DNA of 64,000 nucleotides from Chitinophaga dinghuensis (GTDB taxonomy: Bacteria; Bacteroidota; Bacteroidia; Chitinophagales; Chitinophagaceae): the NCBI RefSeq assembly GCF_003259435.1, contig NZ_QLMA01000002.1:682001-746000 (forward strand), in the 5' to 3' direction. This document shows positions 28,509 to 35,708 of this stretch, piece after piece (the stretch's first letter is position 1; every line of letters starts with the position of its first letter). Below the pieces are notes generated by a model that searched no databases, was not told the DNA's origin, and was given only the letters and a program-made list of their open reading frames with translations. The position numbers and the translations under genes are program-made.

Positions 28509-29603
28509 ATGGTATATAATGTAATCGGCACTATGTCGGGCAGTTCTCTGGATGGGCTGGATATTGTATTTGCGGAACTGACAGAAGTACGTGGACAATG
28601 GACATACGCGATAAAGGCTTCTGAAAGTCTTCCCTACGAGCCGGAATGGGTAGAAAAACTGGCCAATGCCATTCATCTGCCAGCTCGTGAATATTTACTG
28701 TTGCATAGTGAATACGGTCATTACAATGGTCATCGTATCAAACAATTTATCGAGAAAAATCACCTGGATCATAAAATACATTTTATTGCTTCCCACGGGC
28801 ATACCACATTTCATATGCCGGATGGGAAGATGACCGCCCAACTGGGTGATGGCGCTGCCATTACCGCGGTAACGGGTCTCCCGGTTATCAGTGATCTTCG
28901 TGCCATGGATATTGCCCTTGGCGGACAAGGAGCGCCTATTGTACCTATTGGTGAAAAATATCTGTTCCCGGCATATCAGTACCTGTTGAATATCGGCGGT
29001 ATTGCGAATATCTCTGCTAATGTGCAAGATGGCTATGTAGCATTCGATATCTGCCCTGCCAATCGCGTTCTGAACGGTCTTGCAGCAGCGCTCAACCGTC
29101 CTTACGATGAAGGTGGTCAACTGGCTGCAGGCGGCGTACAAGATGATGCGCTTCTGGCAAAACTCAATGATCTTCCTTACTATGCAGCGCCATGGCCTAA
29201 ATCGTTGGCGAATGACTTCGGCACAGATACTATTCTGCCGATGATCGAAGGATTGCGCATTTCTGTACAAGGAAAACTGGCTACTTATGTAGCACATATC
29301 GCAGAGCAGGTAGCTAAATCCGCTGCTGCGCTGAAAGCTAAAATGGCTGATCCGGAAGCTCCTGCAAAAATGCTTATCACTGGTGGTGGCGCATTCAATA
29401 CCTTTCTGGTGAATTGTATCCGCGAACAATTAGAACCTCTTAATATTGAAGTGGAAGTGCCTGATGAACTGACCATCGGTTTTAAAGAAGCCCTGGTAAT
29501 GGCATTGATAGGCGCTTTACGCTGGAGACAAGAGGAGAATGTGCTGTCTTCTGTTACTGGCGCCAGCCGCGACAGCATTGGTGGTGCTTTGTGGATTAAC
29601 TAA
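28509..29603 (+). CDS. anmK: Anhydro-N-acetylmuramic acid kinase
   Basis: Peptidoglycan recycling: converts 1,6-anhydro-MurNAc plus ATP to MurNAc-6-phosphate. The diagnostic N-terminus GTMSGSSLDGLD (7-18) carries the phosphate-binding loop. Also visible are ASHGHTTFH, QLGDGAAITAVTGLPVISDLRAMDIALGGQGAP (conserved core), LNIGGIANIS, FDICPANRVLNGLA and the second nucleotide-binding motif LITGGGAFN. Length 364 is normal. It is divergent from the VWA gene and ends in a terminator. Confidence 0.96.
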   Translation: MVYNVIGTMSGSSLDGLDIVFAELTEVRGQWTYAIKASESLPYEPEWVEKLANAIHLPAREYLLLHSEYGHYNGHRIKQFIEKNHLDHKIHFIASHGHTTFHMPDGKMTAQLGDGAAITAVTGLPVISDLRAMDIALGGQGAPIVPIGEKYLFPAYQYLLNIGGIANISANVQDGYVAFDICPANRVLNGLAAALNRPYDEGGQLAAGGVQDDALLAKLNDLPYYAAPWPKSLANDFGTDTILPMIEGLRISVQGKLATYVAHIAEQVAKSAAALKAKMADPEAPAKMLITGGGAFNTFLVNCIREQLEPLNIEVEVPDELTIGFKEALVMALIGALRWRQEENVLSSVTGASRDSIGGALWIN

Positions 29604-29644
29604 CTCTCTATATTTCTAAGTTATTGCTGCCCAGTGGGCTAATT

Positions 29645-29671
29645 GAAAGGGATGCCGTAGGCATCCCTTTC
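29645..29671 (+). terminator. Terminator of anmK (convergent region)
   Basis: Twelve-base arms GAAAGGGATGCC and GGCATCCCTTTC around GTA, followed by TTCG. The T-run is short, so efficiency is uncertain. Confidence 0.65.
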
Positions 29672-29707
29672 TTCGTCCCGGGCTTGCGCCCGTATATTTT
29701 TTACTTT

Positions 29708-31336
29708 TTATATGGCAGTAAATGTAAAGGTATCGCCATCGAATAAACCCAGATCACTGAGCTTAAGATGTGGTATCACCAATAAGGCCATAAAGGAAAG
29801 CGTCATGAAAGGAGAGGCCAGTGTAGAACCTGCTGCTTTCGCTGCTTTATCGAGGGCGCTGTATTTGGCAGCAATCGTATAGCCGTCCAGGTTACTCATT
29901 AATCCCGCCACAGGTAAAGGCAGAATGTCTGTAACGCCATTGCTGACAATGCTCACGCCGCCTTTGGCTGCTATTACAGCATTTACGGCAGCGCAGATGC
30001 TTTCATCATCGGTTCCCACCGCAATGATATTGTGACTGTCGTGGGCTACTGAAGAGGCTATCGCGCCAGCTTTCAACCCAAAACCTTTTATGAATCCCAG
30101 GGCAGGCGCCGATTCTCTGTAACGGTTTACTACCGTGAGTTTCAGTACATCCTGATGCGTATCGCTTACCAGGTTGTTGTCAACAGAACGTAGCGTAGCT
30201 TCCAGTTTATTGGTAATGAGTTCTCCTTCAATAGCGCCAATTACCTGCACGTTTTTTTCCTGGTCCTTACATTCAATCCGGAAATCGGCTACCGACTTAG
30301 GATTGCAGGAGAAATTATTCACTGCTTCTGCTGCAATAGAAGGAATTAATGTTTTCCCATTTTCCGCTACTTTGTTACCATTGATCCAGGTACCGAGAAT
30401 ATTAAAATCCTGGAGGTTGTCCACTGTAATGAAATCGGCTGCATCTCCTTCCCGCAGCAGGCCATTGTCCAGTTGATAATGCAGTACTGGGTTTACACAA
30501 GCCACTCTCAGCACTTTAAACAGGTCTATACCCTTTGCCAGTGCGCGTTTTACAAGTTGGTTGATATGGCCTTCTTCCAGGTTGTCTGGATGCTTATCAT
30601 CGCTGCAGAACATCATTTTTTCATAATGTTCGGGCAGGAGGGGAATGAGCGCTTCAAAGTTTTTGGCGGCGCTACCTTCCCGAATGAGGATATGCATTCC
30701 ATAGGAAAGCTTTTCTGCTGCTTCTTCTTCCGTAAAACACTCATGATCTGTGCTAATACCGGCATTAATATATTTACGGGCATCTTCTCCTCTGAGCCCA
30801 GGTGCATGACCATCCACAGGCTTGTTCAGGGCCTTGGCGGCGGCTATTTTGGCTATTACTTCCGGATCGTGATGTAATACGCCGGGGAAATTCATCATTT
30901 CCGTCAGGTATTTGATATCGTCTCTTTTCAGTAATTGTGCTACATCTGCCGCTGTAACGGTTGCTCCGGCAGTTTCAAAAGTGGTGGCAGGTACGCAGGA
31001 GGGTGCGCCGAAATTGAATTTAAAGGGGACCTGTTTCCCGTTATTGAGCATATATTCCACACCTGGAACGCCCATTACATTGGCAATTTCATGTGGGTCG
31101 CTGATGGTAGCCACTGTACCGTGTACTACTGCCAGTCGCGCAAATTCAGAAGGGATCAGCATGGAGCTTTCCACATGTACGTGGGCATCCGTGAATCCAG
31201 GCATAATATACGTATCGCAAGGCTGCTCCAGTCGCGTGATTTTATGGATGCGGCCGTTCTGCACCTGTATCTCTGCCGGGTATATTTCTCCCTGGAGTAT
31301 ATCTACCAGGTTAGCGGTAATTTCAAAGCTATTCAT
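29708..31336 (-). CDS. ade: Adenine deaminase
   Basis: Amidohydrolase that converts adenine to hypoxanthine in purine salvage. Metal-binding motif DAHVHVESSM is near residue 50; other family markers are ATISDPHEIANVMG, VDGHAPGL, STDHECFTEEEA and MMFCSDDKHP. The C-terminal portion holds SSVAHDSHNIIAVG and GVSIVSNG. Length 542 fits the bacterial Ade family. The start at ATG 31336 is the only reasonable one. Confidence 0.94.
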   Translation of the reverse strand: MNSFEITANLVDILQGEIYPAEIQVQNGRIHKITRLEQPCDTYIMPGFTDAHVHVESSMLIPSEFARLAVVHGTVATISDPHEIANVMGVPGVEYMLNNGKQVPFKFNFGAPSCVPATTFETAGATVTAADVAQLLKRDDIKYLTEMMNFPGVLHHDPEVIAKIAAAKALNKPVDGHAPGLRGEDARKYINAGISTDHECFTEEEAAEKLSYGMHILIREGSAAKNFEALIPLLPEHYEKMMFCSDDKHPDNLEEGHINQLVKRALAKGIDLFKVLRVACVNPVLHYQLDNGLLREGDAADFITVDNLQDFNILGTWINGNKVAENGKTLIPSIAAEAVNNFSCNPKSVADFRIECKDQEKNVQVIGAIEGELITNKLEATLRSVDNNLVSDTHQDVLKLTVVNRYRESAPALGFIKGFGLKAGAIASSVAHDSHNIIAVGTDDESICAAVNAVIAAKGGVSIVSNGVTDILPLPVAGLMSNLDGYTIAAKYSALDKAAKAAGSTLASPFMTLSFMALLVIPHLKLSDLGLFDGDTFTFTAI

Positions 31337-31436
31337 GATGTAAATCTAAGGATTAGCACGGAGTTTGACAGAAAGCAGCTAATAGGAAAGTGATGGATAT
31401 GAAATTACATTATCTTTAGTTGATTAAATTTCTCTT

Positions 31437-32159
31437 ATGCAAGCATTCAAATACTTCAGTGTAATGGTCGTGATGCTCTTCGCATCAGCGACTGCATCCT
31501 TTGGACAGACCCTGACCGATATTCTGAATAAGCATTATGCCGCCATGGGTGGTATTGCTAAAATTTCCGGTATTAAGTCTCAATATGTAGAAGGCGTAAC
31601 CATGGCCCAGGGCCAGGAAATTCCCTTTAAAAGATGGGGGGTGAACAATAAATCGATGCGCCTTGAATTTGATGTAATGGGCACCAGCAATGTGCAGGTG
31701 GTAAATCAGAAATCTGGTTGGATCTATATGCCTATTATGGGACAATTGAGTCCTGAAGATATGGATTCAGCGACCTTCTCAGCAATGAAAGGCTTATTGG
31801 ACGTATCTGGCAGCGAATTATATGATTATGCTTCCAAAGGTAAAATGGTGACTTATATTGGGAAAGATACCGTAAATGGTAAGCCTGCATATAAGCTGAA
31901 AGTAACCACCAAAGAAGGAAATGTAGGTTATGTATTTCTGGATGCAGGCACTTACTACATTGTACGGGCTAAAAACAGCCTGACCATAGGTGGTAAAGAG
32001 CAGGAGCTGGTATCTGACTTCTCTGAATATCAAAAGAATCCGGAAGGGTATGTATATCCGGGCAAGAGTTCTCAGGGAGGGATGATGACAATGGTCATAA
32101 ATAAAATGGAGGTCAATCAGCCGATGGCAGACAGCCTCTTCATCAAGCCAGCCAAGTAA
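31437..32159 (+). CDS. Secreted LolA-fold-like protein
   Basis: A 240-residue exported protein with signal peptide (VMVVMLFASATASFGQ). The body opens with DILNKHYAAMGGIAKISGIKS and continues as alternating strands (KSMRLEFDVMGTSNVQVVNQ, KSGWIYMPIMG, KPAYKLKVTTKEGNVGYVFL, YYIVRAKNSL). This is the pattern of Bacteroidota outer-membrane lipoprotein-sorting-like proteins. It has no lipobox of its own. A lipid or lipoprotein carrier role is plausible but unproven. It is monocistronic with a strong terminator. Confidence 0.75.
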   Translation: MQAFKYFSVMVVMLFASATASFGQTLTDILNKHYAAMGGIAKISGIKSQYVEGVTMAQGQEIPFKRWGVNNKSMRLEFDVMGTSNVQVVNQKSGWIYMPIMGQLSPEDMDSATFSAMKGLLDVSGSELYDYASKGKMVTYIGKDTVNGKPAYKLKVTTKEGNVGYVFLDAGTYYIVRAKNSLTIGGKEQELVSDFSEYQKNPEGYVYPGKSSQGGMMTMVINKMEVNQPMADSLFIKPAK

Positions 32160-32181
32160 CTGGCGGTAATAAATTATGTAC

Positions 32182-32219
32182 AAAAAGGGCTGACCATCAC
32201 CATATGGTCAGCCCTTTTT
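32182..32219. terminator. Strong bidirectional terminator
   Basis: Perfect 16-bp arms AAAAAGGGCTGACCAT and ATGGTCAGCCCTTTTT around a 6-base loop. It serves both the LolA-like gene and the convergent WYL regulator gene. Confidence 0.95.
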
Positions 32220-32242
32220 GTATTAGGTTAAATATTTTTCGC

Positions 32243-33247
32243 TTACTGGTATAGTTTCACCATTTGTTGGGTTTCTGCTTTCATACGATTCACCAGGGAA
32301 GCAGGTTGCAGCACTTTTACATTAGGGCCATAGCTCAGCAACGTCATCATCAGTTCCGGGTTGATAACCACATGAAGGGATATATGACAGTCTGTTTCCG
32401 TATCCTTAATGATTTTCTGGGAGGCGTGAATAGGCTGTGTTTTCAGGTATTTTCCTTGTCGCGGTGTGAAGGAGAGCAGCACTTCTTCCGGTTCCCCATC
32501 GTGCACCGTAATCCCGATGGCATGCTGGAAATAGCTGGCATCATCGAAATTCTTTTCATCGAAGTGTTTCATGGTTGGCCAGAGTTTCACGATTCTATCC
32601 AGGGCAAAGGTCAATACAGCGCCACCGCGGGTTTGCTGACTTTTCCCAATGAGATAAAAGCGGTGTTGGTATTCCCGCAGGTGATAAGGTTCTACCCAGT
32701 GTTCTTTGGGCTCATCTCTGTCGAAGCTTTGATAGGCAATACGGATTATCTCCAGGTTTTTGATGGCTTCTACGATTTCCCGAATATGTTCGGCGCCTTT
32801 ATATTGAGCCGTTCTGGTAAAGCGGATAAGGCCCTGGTGTTGTAGCTCATCCCGGTTCATTTTCAGGCTGGCGGCAATTTTCAGGATAGAATCTTCAAAC
32901 TGCTGAATAACCGGCAGGCTGCGGAACTGCTCCAGAATGCCAATAGCTATCTCCAGGCCTTGCAGGTCTGCTTCTTCAATAGGCATCTGTCCGATGGAGT
33001 AGTTCTCATCGGTATAACGATAGGTTTTGCTGCTACGGTCATACACGATAGGCGCCATATAATTGAGCTCCGGGTCCTGGCGCATGTCCTGTATATCTTT
33101 CTGTATGGTACGGGTGGAAATAACGGCATCCATTTTTTCGGAAACGTACTCTATCAGGCTTTCCAGGGTAGGTTTAGGCAATCGTTTATTCCGTAATCGT
33201 TCGTCTATCCATCGATATCGCGATACAGCGTCTTTATTTTTTGGCAC
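32243..33247 (-). CDS. WYL-domain transcriptional regulator
   Basis: DNA-binding regulator with an N-terminal winged-helix part (RYRWIDERLRNKRL, then ISTRTIQKDIQDMR as recognition helix) and a WYL sensor domain (RIAYQSFDRDEPKEHWVEPYHL followed by RFYLIGKSQ), plus the C-terminal WCX-type extension. I chose GTG at 33247, giving PKNKDAVSRYRW after the initiator. The ATG at 33376 adds 43 residues unlike the family and would overlap the divergent gene. WYL domains bind nucleic acid or nucleotide ligands, but the regulon is unknown. Confidence 0.82.
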   Translation of the reverse strand: MPKNKDAVSRYRWIDERLRNKRLPKPTLESLIEYVSEKMDAVISTRTIQKDIQDMRQDPELNYMAPIVYDRSSKTYRYTDENYSIGQMPIEEADLQGLEIAIGILEQFRSLPVIQQFEDSILKIAASLKMNRDELQHQGLIRFTRTAQYKGAEHIREIVEAIKNLEIIRIAYQSFDRDEPKEHWVEPYHLREYQHRFYLIGKSQQTRGGAVLTFALDRIVKLWPTMKHFDEKNFDDASYFQHAIGITVHDGEPEEVLLSFTPRQGKYLKTQPIHASQKIIKDTETDCHISLHVVINPELMMTLLSYGPNVKVLQPASLVNRMKAETQQMVKLYQ

Positions 33248-33316
33248 AAACAAAAAATTTGGTTTAAAAATACAGAAAACTTTTTCACTACGCATATCCT
33301 CTGCGTAACGGCCTGG

Positions 33317-33324
33317 TAGATTTG
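33317..33324 (+). promoter_or_regulatory. Putative -7 box TAGATTTG of the 117-residue protein gene
   Basis: TAnnTTTG match 23 bases before the ATG at 33348, within the 100-bp gap shared with the divergent WYL regulator gene. Confidence 0.4.
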
Positions 33325-33347
33325 TATTGTAATTAAATCCTAAGGCA

Positions 33348-33701
33348 ATGACCACAGCACGAATCACTACCAGCACTCGGCAGCCTCTTCATATAGGCGC
33401 CATTCTGCAGCAGGTAACCTGGCTGGAGAAAGAAGAGATTGCAGAAGAGAAGGGAAAAATTATCGCATTACCGGTTTCACCAGCAGGGCCCGAGCAACCT
33501 GGGCTTCCGCCTGCAGCCAGGAAAGCGATCAATAAGAAGATCAGGCAGTGTGTCAGAAACCTGGAATCAAATTACGACCTATACCTTGGATACCTCGAGC
33601 TCGAGCTGGATGATGCTGCTGCCCGACAGGAATCAGATCTGGCGGATGATATGAAGTTCAGCCTGGCCTATTATGCCTGGCAGCTGCATCACTCGGCTTA
33701 A
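33348..33701 (+). CDS. Hypothetical protein, 117 residues
   Basis: Not recognised. Soluble and charged, without signal or membrane segment. The N-terminal third is basic (TTARITTSTRQPLHIG), then WLEKEEIAEEKGKI. After a proline-rich link, a helical region (AARKAINKKIRQCVRNLES) leads to an acidic end (LELELDDAAARQESDLADD). It is divergent from the WYL regulator across 100 bp, so it is a candidate target of that regulator, though this is position-based only. Confidence 0.6.
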   Translation: MTTARITTSTRQPLHIGAILQQVTWLEKEEIAEEKGKIIALPVSPAGPEQPGLPPAARKAINKKIRQCVRNLESNYDLYLGYLELELDDAAARQESDLADDMKFSLAYYAWQLHHSA

Positions 33702-33787
33702 TTTGTATTAAAAAATCATTAAAAGCCCGGCCTGTTATTTTAAGGGCCTACTGCAAGCTAAACTGCTGGCTTGTACAGGTCCCGGAA

Positions 33788-33892
33788 GTTTGTTAACCCA
33801 GTAACGGCCTGGCTCTCATTAGTTTTATCCAGATGAATTAACCCTTATTTGTCCTTGTTTGTACCCTTTTGTTTGTTAACCCCCAAACTTCC
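33788..33892. repeat. 12-bp direct repeat and inverted arms upstream of a peroxiredoxin gene
   Basis: GTTTGTTAACCC occurs exactly at 33788-33799 and 33871-33882. GGAAGTTTG (33784-33792) is the inverse of CAAACTTCC (33884-33892). Each copy carries the palindrome GTTAAC. The pair lies 105-210 bases before the 1-Cys peroxiredoxin start and could be a regulator-binding pair. The rest of this 295-bp gap is AT-rich without other features. Confidence 0.45.
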
Positions 33893-33961
33893 GTTCATCA
33901 CATTTCGTTTTAAAAAAAATAAAAAGTTCCTTTTAAGTCTATAACATTTGTAGGAAAGTCC

Positions 33962-33969
33962 TATTTTTG
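33962..33969 (+). promoter_or_regulatory. Putative -7 box TATTTTTG of the peroxiredoxin gene
   Basis: TAnnTTTG match 27 bases before ATG 33997. A TTTG also occurs 11 bases upstream, which is too close for the standard -33 spacing. Confidence 0.45.
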
Positions 33970-33996
33970 GACACGTAATTCGTAAATTATACAACT

Positions 33997-34632
33997 ATGA
34001 GTTTAAGACTTGGAGACACAGCTCCCAATTTTACTGCTAAAACGACATTAGGAGAAATAAATTTTTACGATTACCTTGGGGACAGCTGGGGTGTATTATT
34101 CTCTCATCCTGCGGATTTTACGCCAGTTTGTACTACCGAGCTTGGTAAAACAGCACTCTTAAACGGTGAGTTCGCAAAACGCAACGTGAAAGTGCTGGCC
34201 CTCAGCGTTGATCCACTGGATAAACACAAAAGCTGGATAGGCGATATCAACGAAACACAAAATTGTGACGTGAATTTCCCTATCATCGCTGATGAAGACA
34301 AAACAGTGGCGAACCTGTATGGCATGATTCATCCTAATGCCTCTGAAACTTTTACTGTCAGATCCTTGTTTATCATTGGGCCAGACAAAAAAGTGAAACT
34401 GACCATCACTTACCCTGCTTCTACCGGAAGAAACTTCCACGAAGTACTCAGAGTAATTGATTCCCTCCAGCTCACAGCTCAGTATAGCGTTGCTACACCA
34501 GCTGACTGGAAAGACGGTGAAGATGTTATCGTTACGGCAGCAGTGCCTACCGCAGACATCCCAGAACGTTTTCCGAAAGGCCACAAAATCATTAAGCCTT
34601 ATCTGAGAACAACACCACAACCTAATAAATAA
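33997..34632 (+). CDS. 1-Cys peroxiredoxin (Prx6-like)
   Basis: Peroxide-detoxifying enzyme. The peroxidatic C45 is in HPADFTPVCTTE, and NCDVNFPIIAD, the ASETFTVRSLFIIGPDKKV segment and the long C-terminal domain (RVIDSLQL through RFPKGHKIIKPYLRTTPQ) are the pattern of Prx6-type enzymes of about 210 residues. The only other cysteine is in NETQNCDVNF. The reductant is not shown; glutathione is unlikely here, and bacillithiol or thioredoxin are candidates given bshA in the same window. A terminator follows. Confidence 0.93.
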   Translation: MSLRLGDTAPNFTAKTTLGEINFYDYLGDSWGVLFSHPADFTPVCTTELGKTALLNGEFAKRNVKVLALSVDPLDKHKSWIGDINETQNCDVNFPIIADEDKTVANLYGMIHPNASETFTVRSLFIIGPDKKVKLTITYPASTGRNFHEVLRVIDSLQLTAQYSVATPADWKDGEDVIVTAAVPTADIPERFPKGHKIIKPYLRTTPQPNK

Positions 34633-34714
34633 TTATACCGGAACCCTCACTCCACCACCAGGTGAAGGTTTTATCCGATAAAGATTTTTTAATGGTTGGT
34701 TTTTGATTTTTACG

Positions 34715-34741
34715 AAACGGGGATTTTTCCCCGTTTTTTTT
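34715..34741 (+). terminator. Terminator of the peroxiredoxin gene
   Basis: Nine-base arms AAACGGGGA and TCCCCGTTT around TTTT, continuing into a T-run. Confidence 0.85.
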
Positions 34742-34766
34742 ATGCCCGAAGCGATTAGATTAATTA

Positions 34767-34955
34767 CTCGCAGAGCAGCAAAGCAGCAGAGCAGCGAAGA
34801 ATAAAATATTGATTGATAACCATTTGTAAAAGACTCAAGTGAAGTAATCAAATAAAAATGCCAGAAGCTGAACAACTTCTGGCATTTTTAATAAATACTG
34901 TATAATGATATCAGACAGATATCTTTGCTGCTTTGCTGCTTTGCTGCTCTGCGAG
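34767..34955. repeat. Intergenic repeat element: 34-bp inverted copies flanking a terminator
   Basis: CTCGCAGAGCAGCAAAGCAG... at 34767-34800 recurs inverted at 34922-34955 with two mismatches in 34. Each arm is built of AGCAGC/AAGCAGC units. Between the arms sits the hairpin at 34854-34889. A related arrangement with CGCAAAGAA-type units occurs at 57905-58112. No gene lies inside this 335-bp gap. Confidence 0.8.
34854..34889 (-). terminator. Terminator of the rRNA pseudouridine synthase pair (bidirectional)
   Basis: Fourteen-base arms AAAAATGCCAGAAG and CTTCTGGCATTTTT with an 8-base loop, nested inside the 34767-34955 inverted repeat. Confidence 0.85.
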
Positions 34956-34967
34956 CAAAAACTCCGC

Positions 34968-35690
34968 TTATCGTTTATGCTTACGCAGTTGATTCAATAA
35001 CGCCGCCATATCCTTTGGCAATGGCGCTTCTACTGCAATCACCTGACCAGCCTGATCTTTAAACTCCAGCATCGCTGCATGTAAAGCCAGACGACTCAAT
35101 AACGGTCTTTCTTCCTCTACATACTTGCCCAGCTTGAACTTCTTCTTGATCGTAGATAGTTTCACCGGCTCTCCATTACCATAGAATTCATCTACGGCAA
35201 TCGGATGCCCCAAGTGCTTCATGTGAACCCTGATCTGGTGGGTACGACCTGTATGAATCTGCATTCTCACAAGACTAAACAGTCCGAAATCTTCCAGCAC
35301 TTCATAATCCGTAAGAGATGGTTTCCCTTTCCGATTTGCTACCATTTTCCCCTTCTGCACCGGATGCTCCATAATTGGCTCATCCACACTGCCTTTCGTT
35401 GGAAAAAGCTGCCCGTTGACAATACCCAGGTAGAATTTCTTCACATCTCTGCTCTCAAACAGCTGTGAGTAATACTTATGGGCAGTTTCATTGCGGGCAA
35501 ACAGGATAATACCACTGGTATCACGATCCAGCCTGTGCACAGTATATATCTCACCATAAGCCTTCTTCATCATACTGATGAGAGAAGCCAGTTCATTATC
35601 GTGACGGTCCGGTAAGGTTAGTACCCCTGACGGTTTATTCACAATAATATAATCTGGTGTTTCTGCGATTATATGCTCTTCTATGCGCAT
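34968..35690 (-). CDS. RluA family pseudouridine synthase
   Basis: Isomerises uridine to pseudouridine in rRNA or tRNA. The catalytic motif VHRLDRDTSG contains Asp55. DYIIVNKPSGVLTLP, FYLGIVNG, MQIHTGRTHQIRVHMKHLGHPI and the late RLALHAAMLEF are all family-typical. Length is 241 from ATG 35690 (MRIEEH); the codon just before is TTG. No S4 domain is present. The start is 18 bases after the stop of the RsuA/RluB-type gene, so the two are probably cotranscribed. The exact uridine target cannot be read from the sequence. Confidence 0.92.
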   Translation of the reverse strand: MRIEEHIIAETPDYIIVNKPSGVLTLPDRHDNELASLISMMKKAYGEIYTVHRLDRDTSGIILFARNETAHKYYSQLFESRDVKKFYLGIVNGQLFPTKGSVDEPIMEHPVQKGKMVANRKGKPSLTDYEVLEDFGLFSLVRMQIHTGRTHQIRVHMKHLGHPIAVDEFYGNGEPVKLSTIKKKFKLGKYVEEERPLLSRLALHAAMLEFKDQAGQVIAVEAPLPKDMAALLNQLRKHKR

Positions 35691-35708
35691 CAAATACCGT
35701 TCTGTTGA

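Noticed and set aside
33248..33376. 43-residue N-terminal extension of the WYL regulator
   Set aside because: Would overlap the divergent gene and is unlike the family N-terminus; GTG 33247 fits better.
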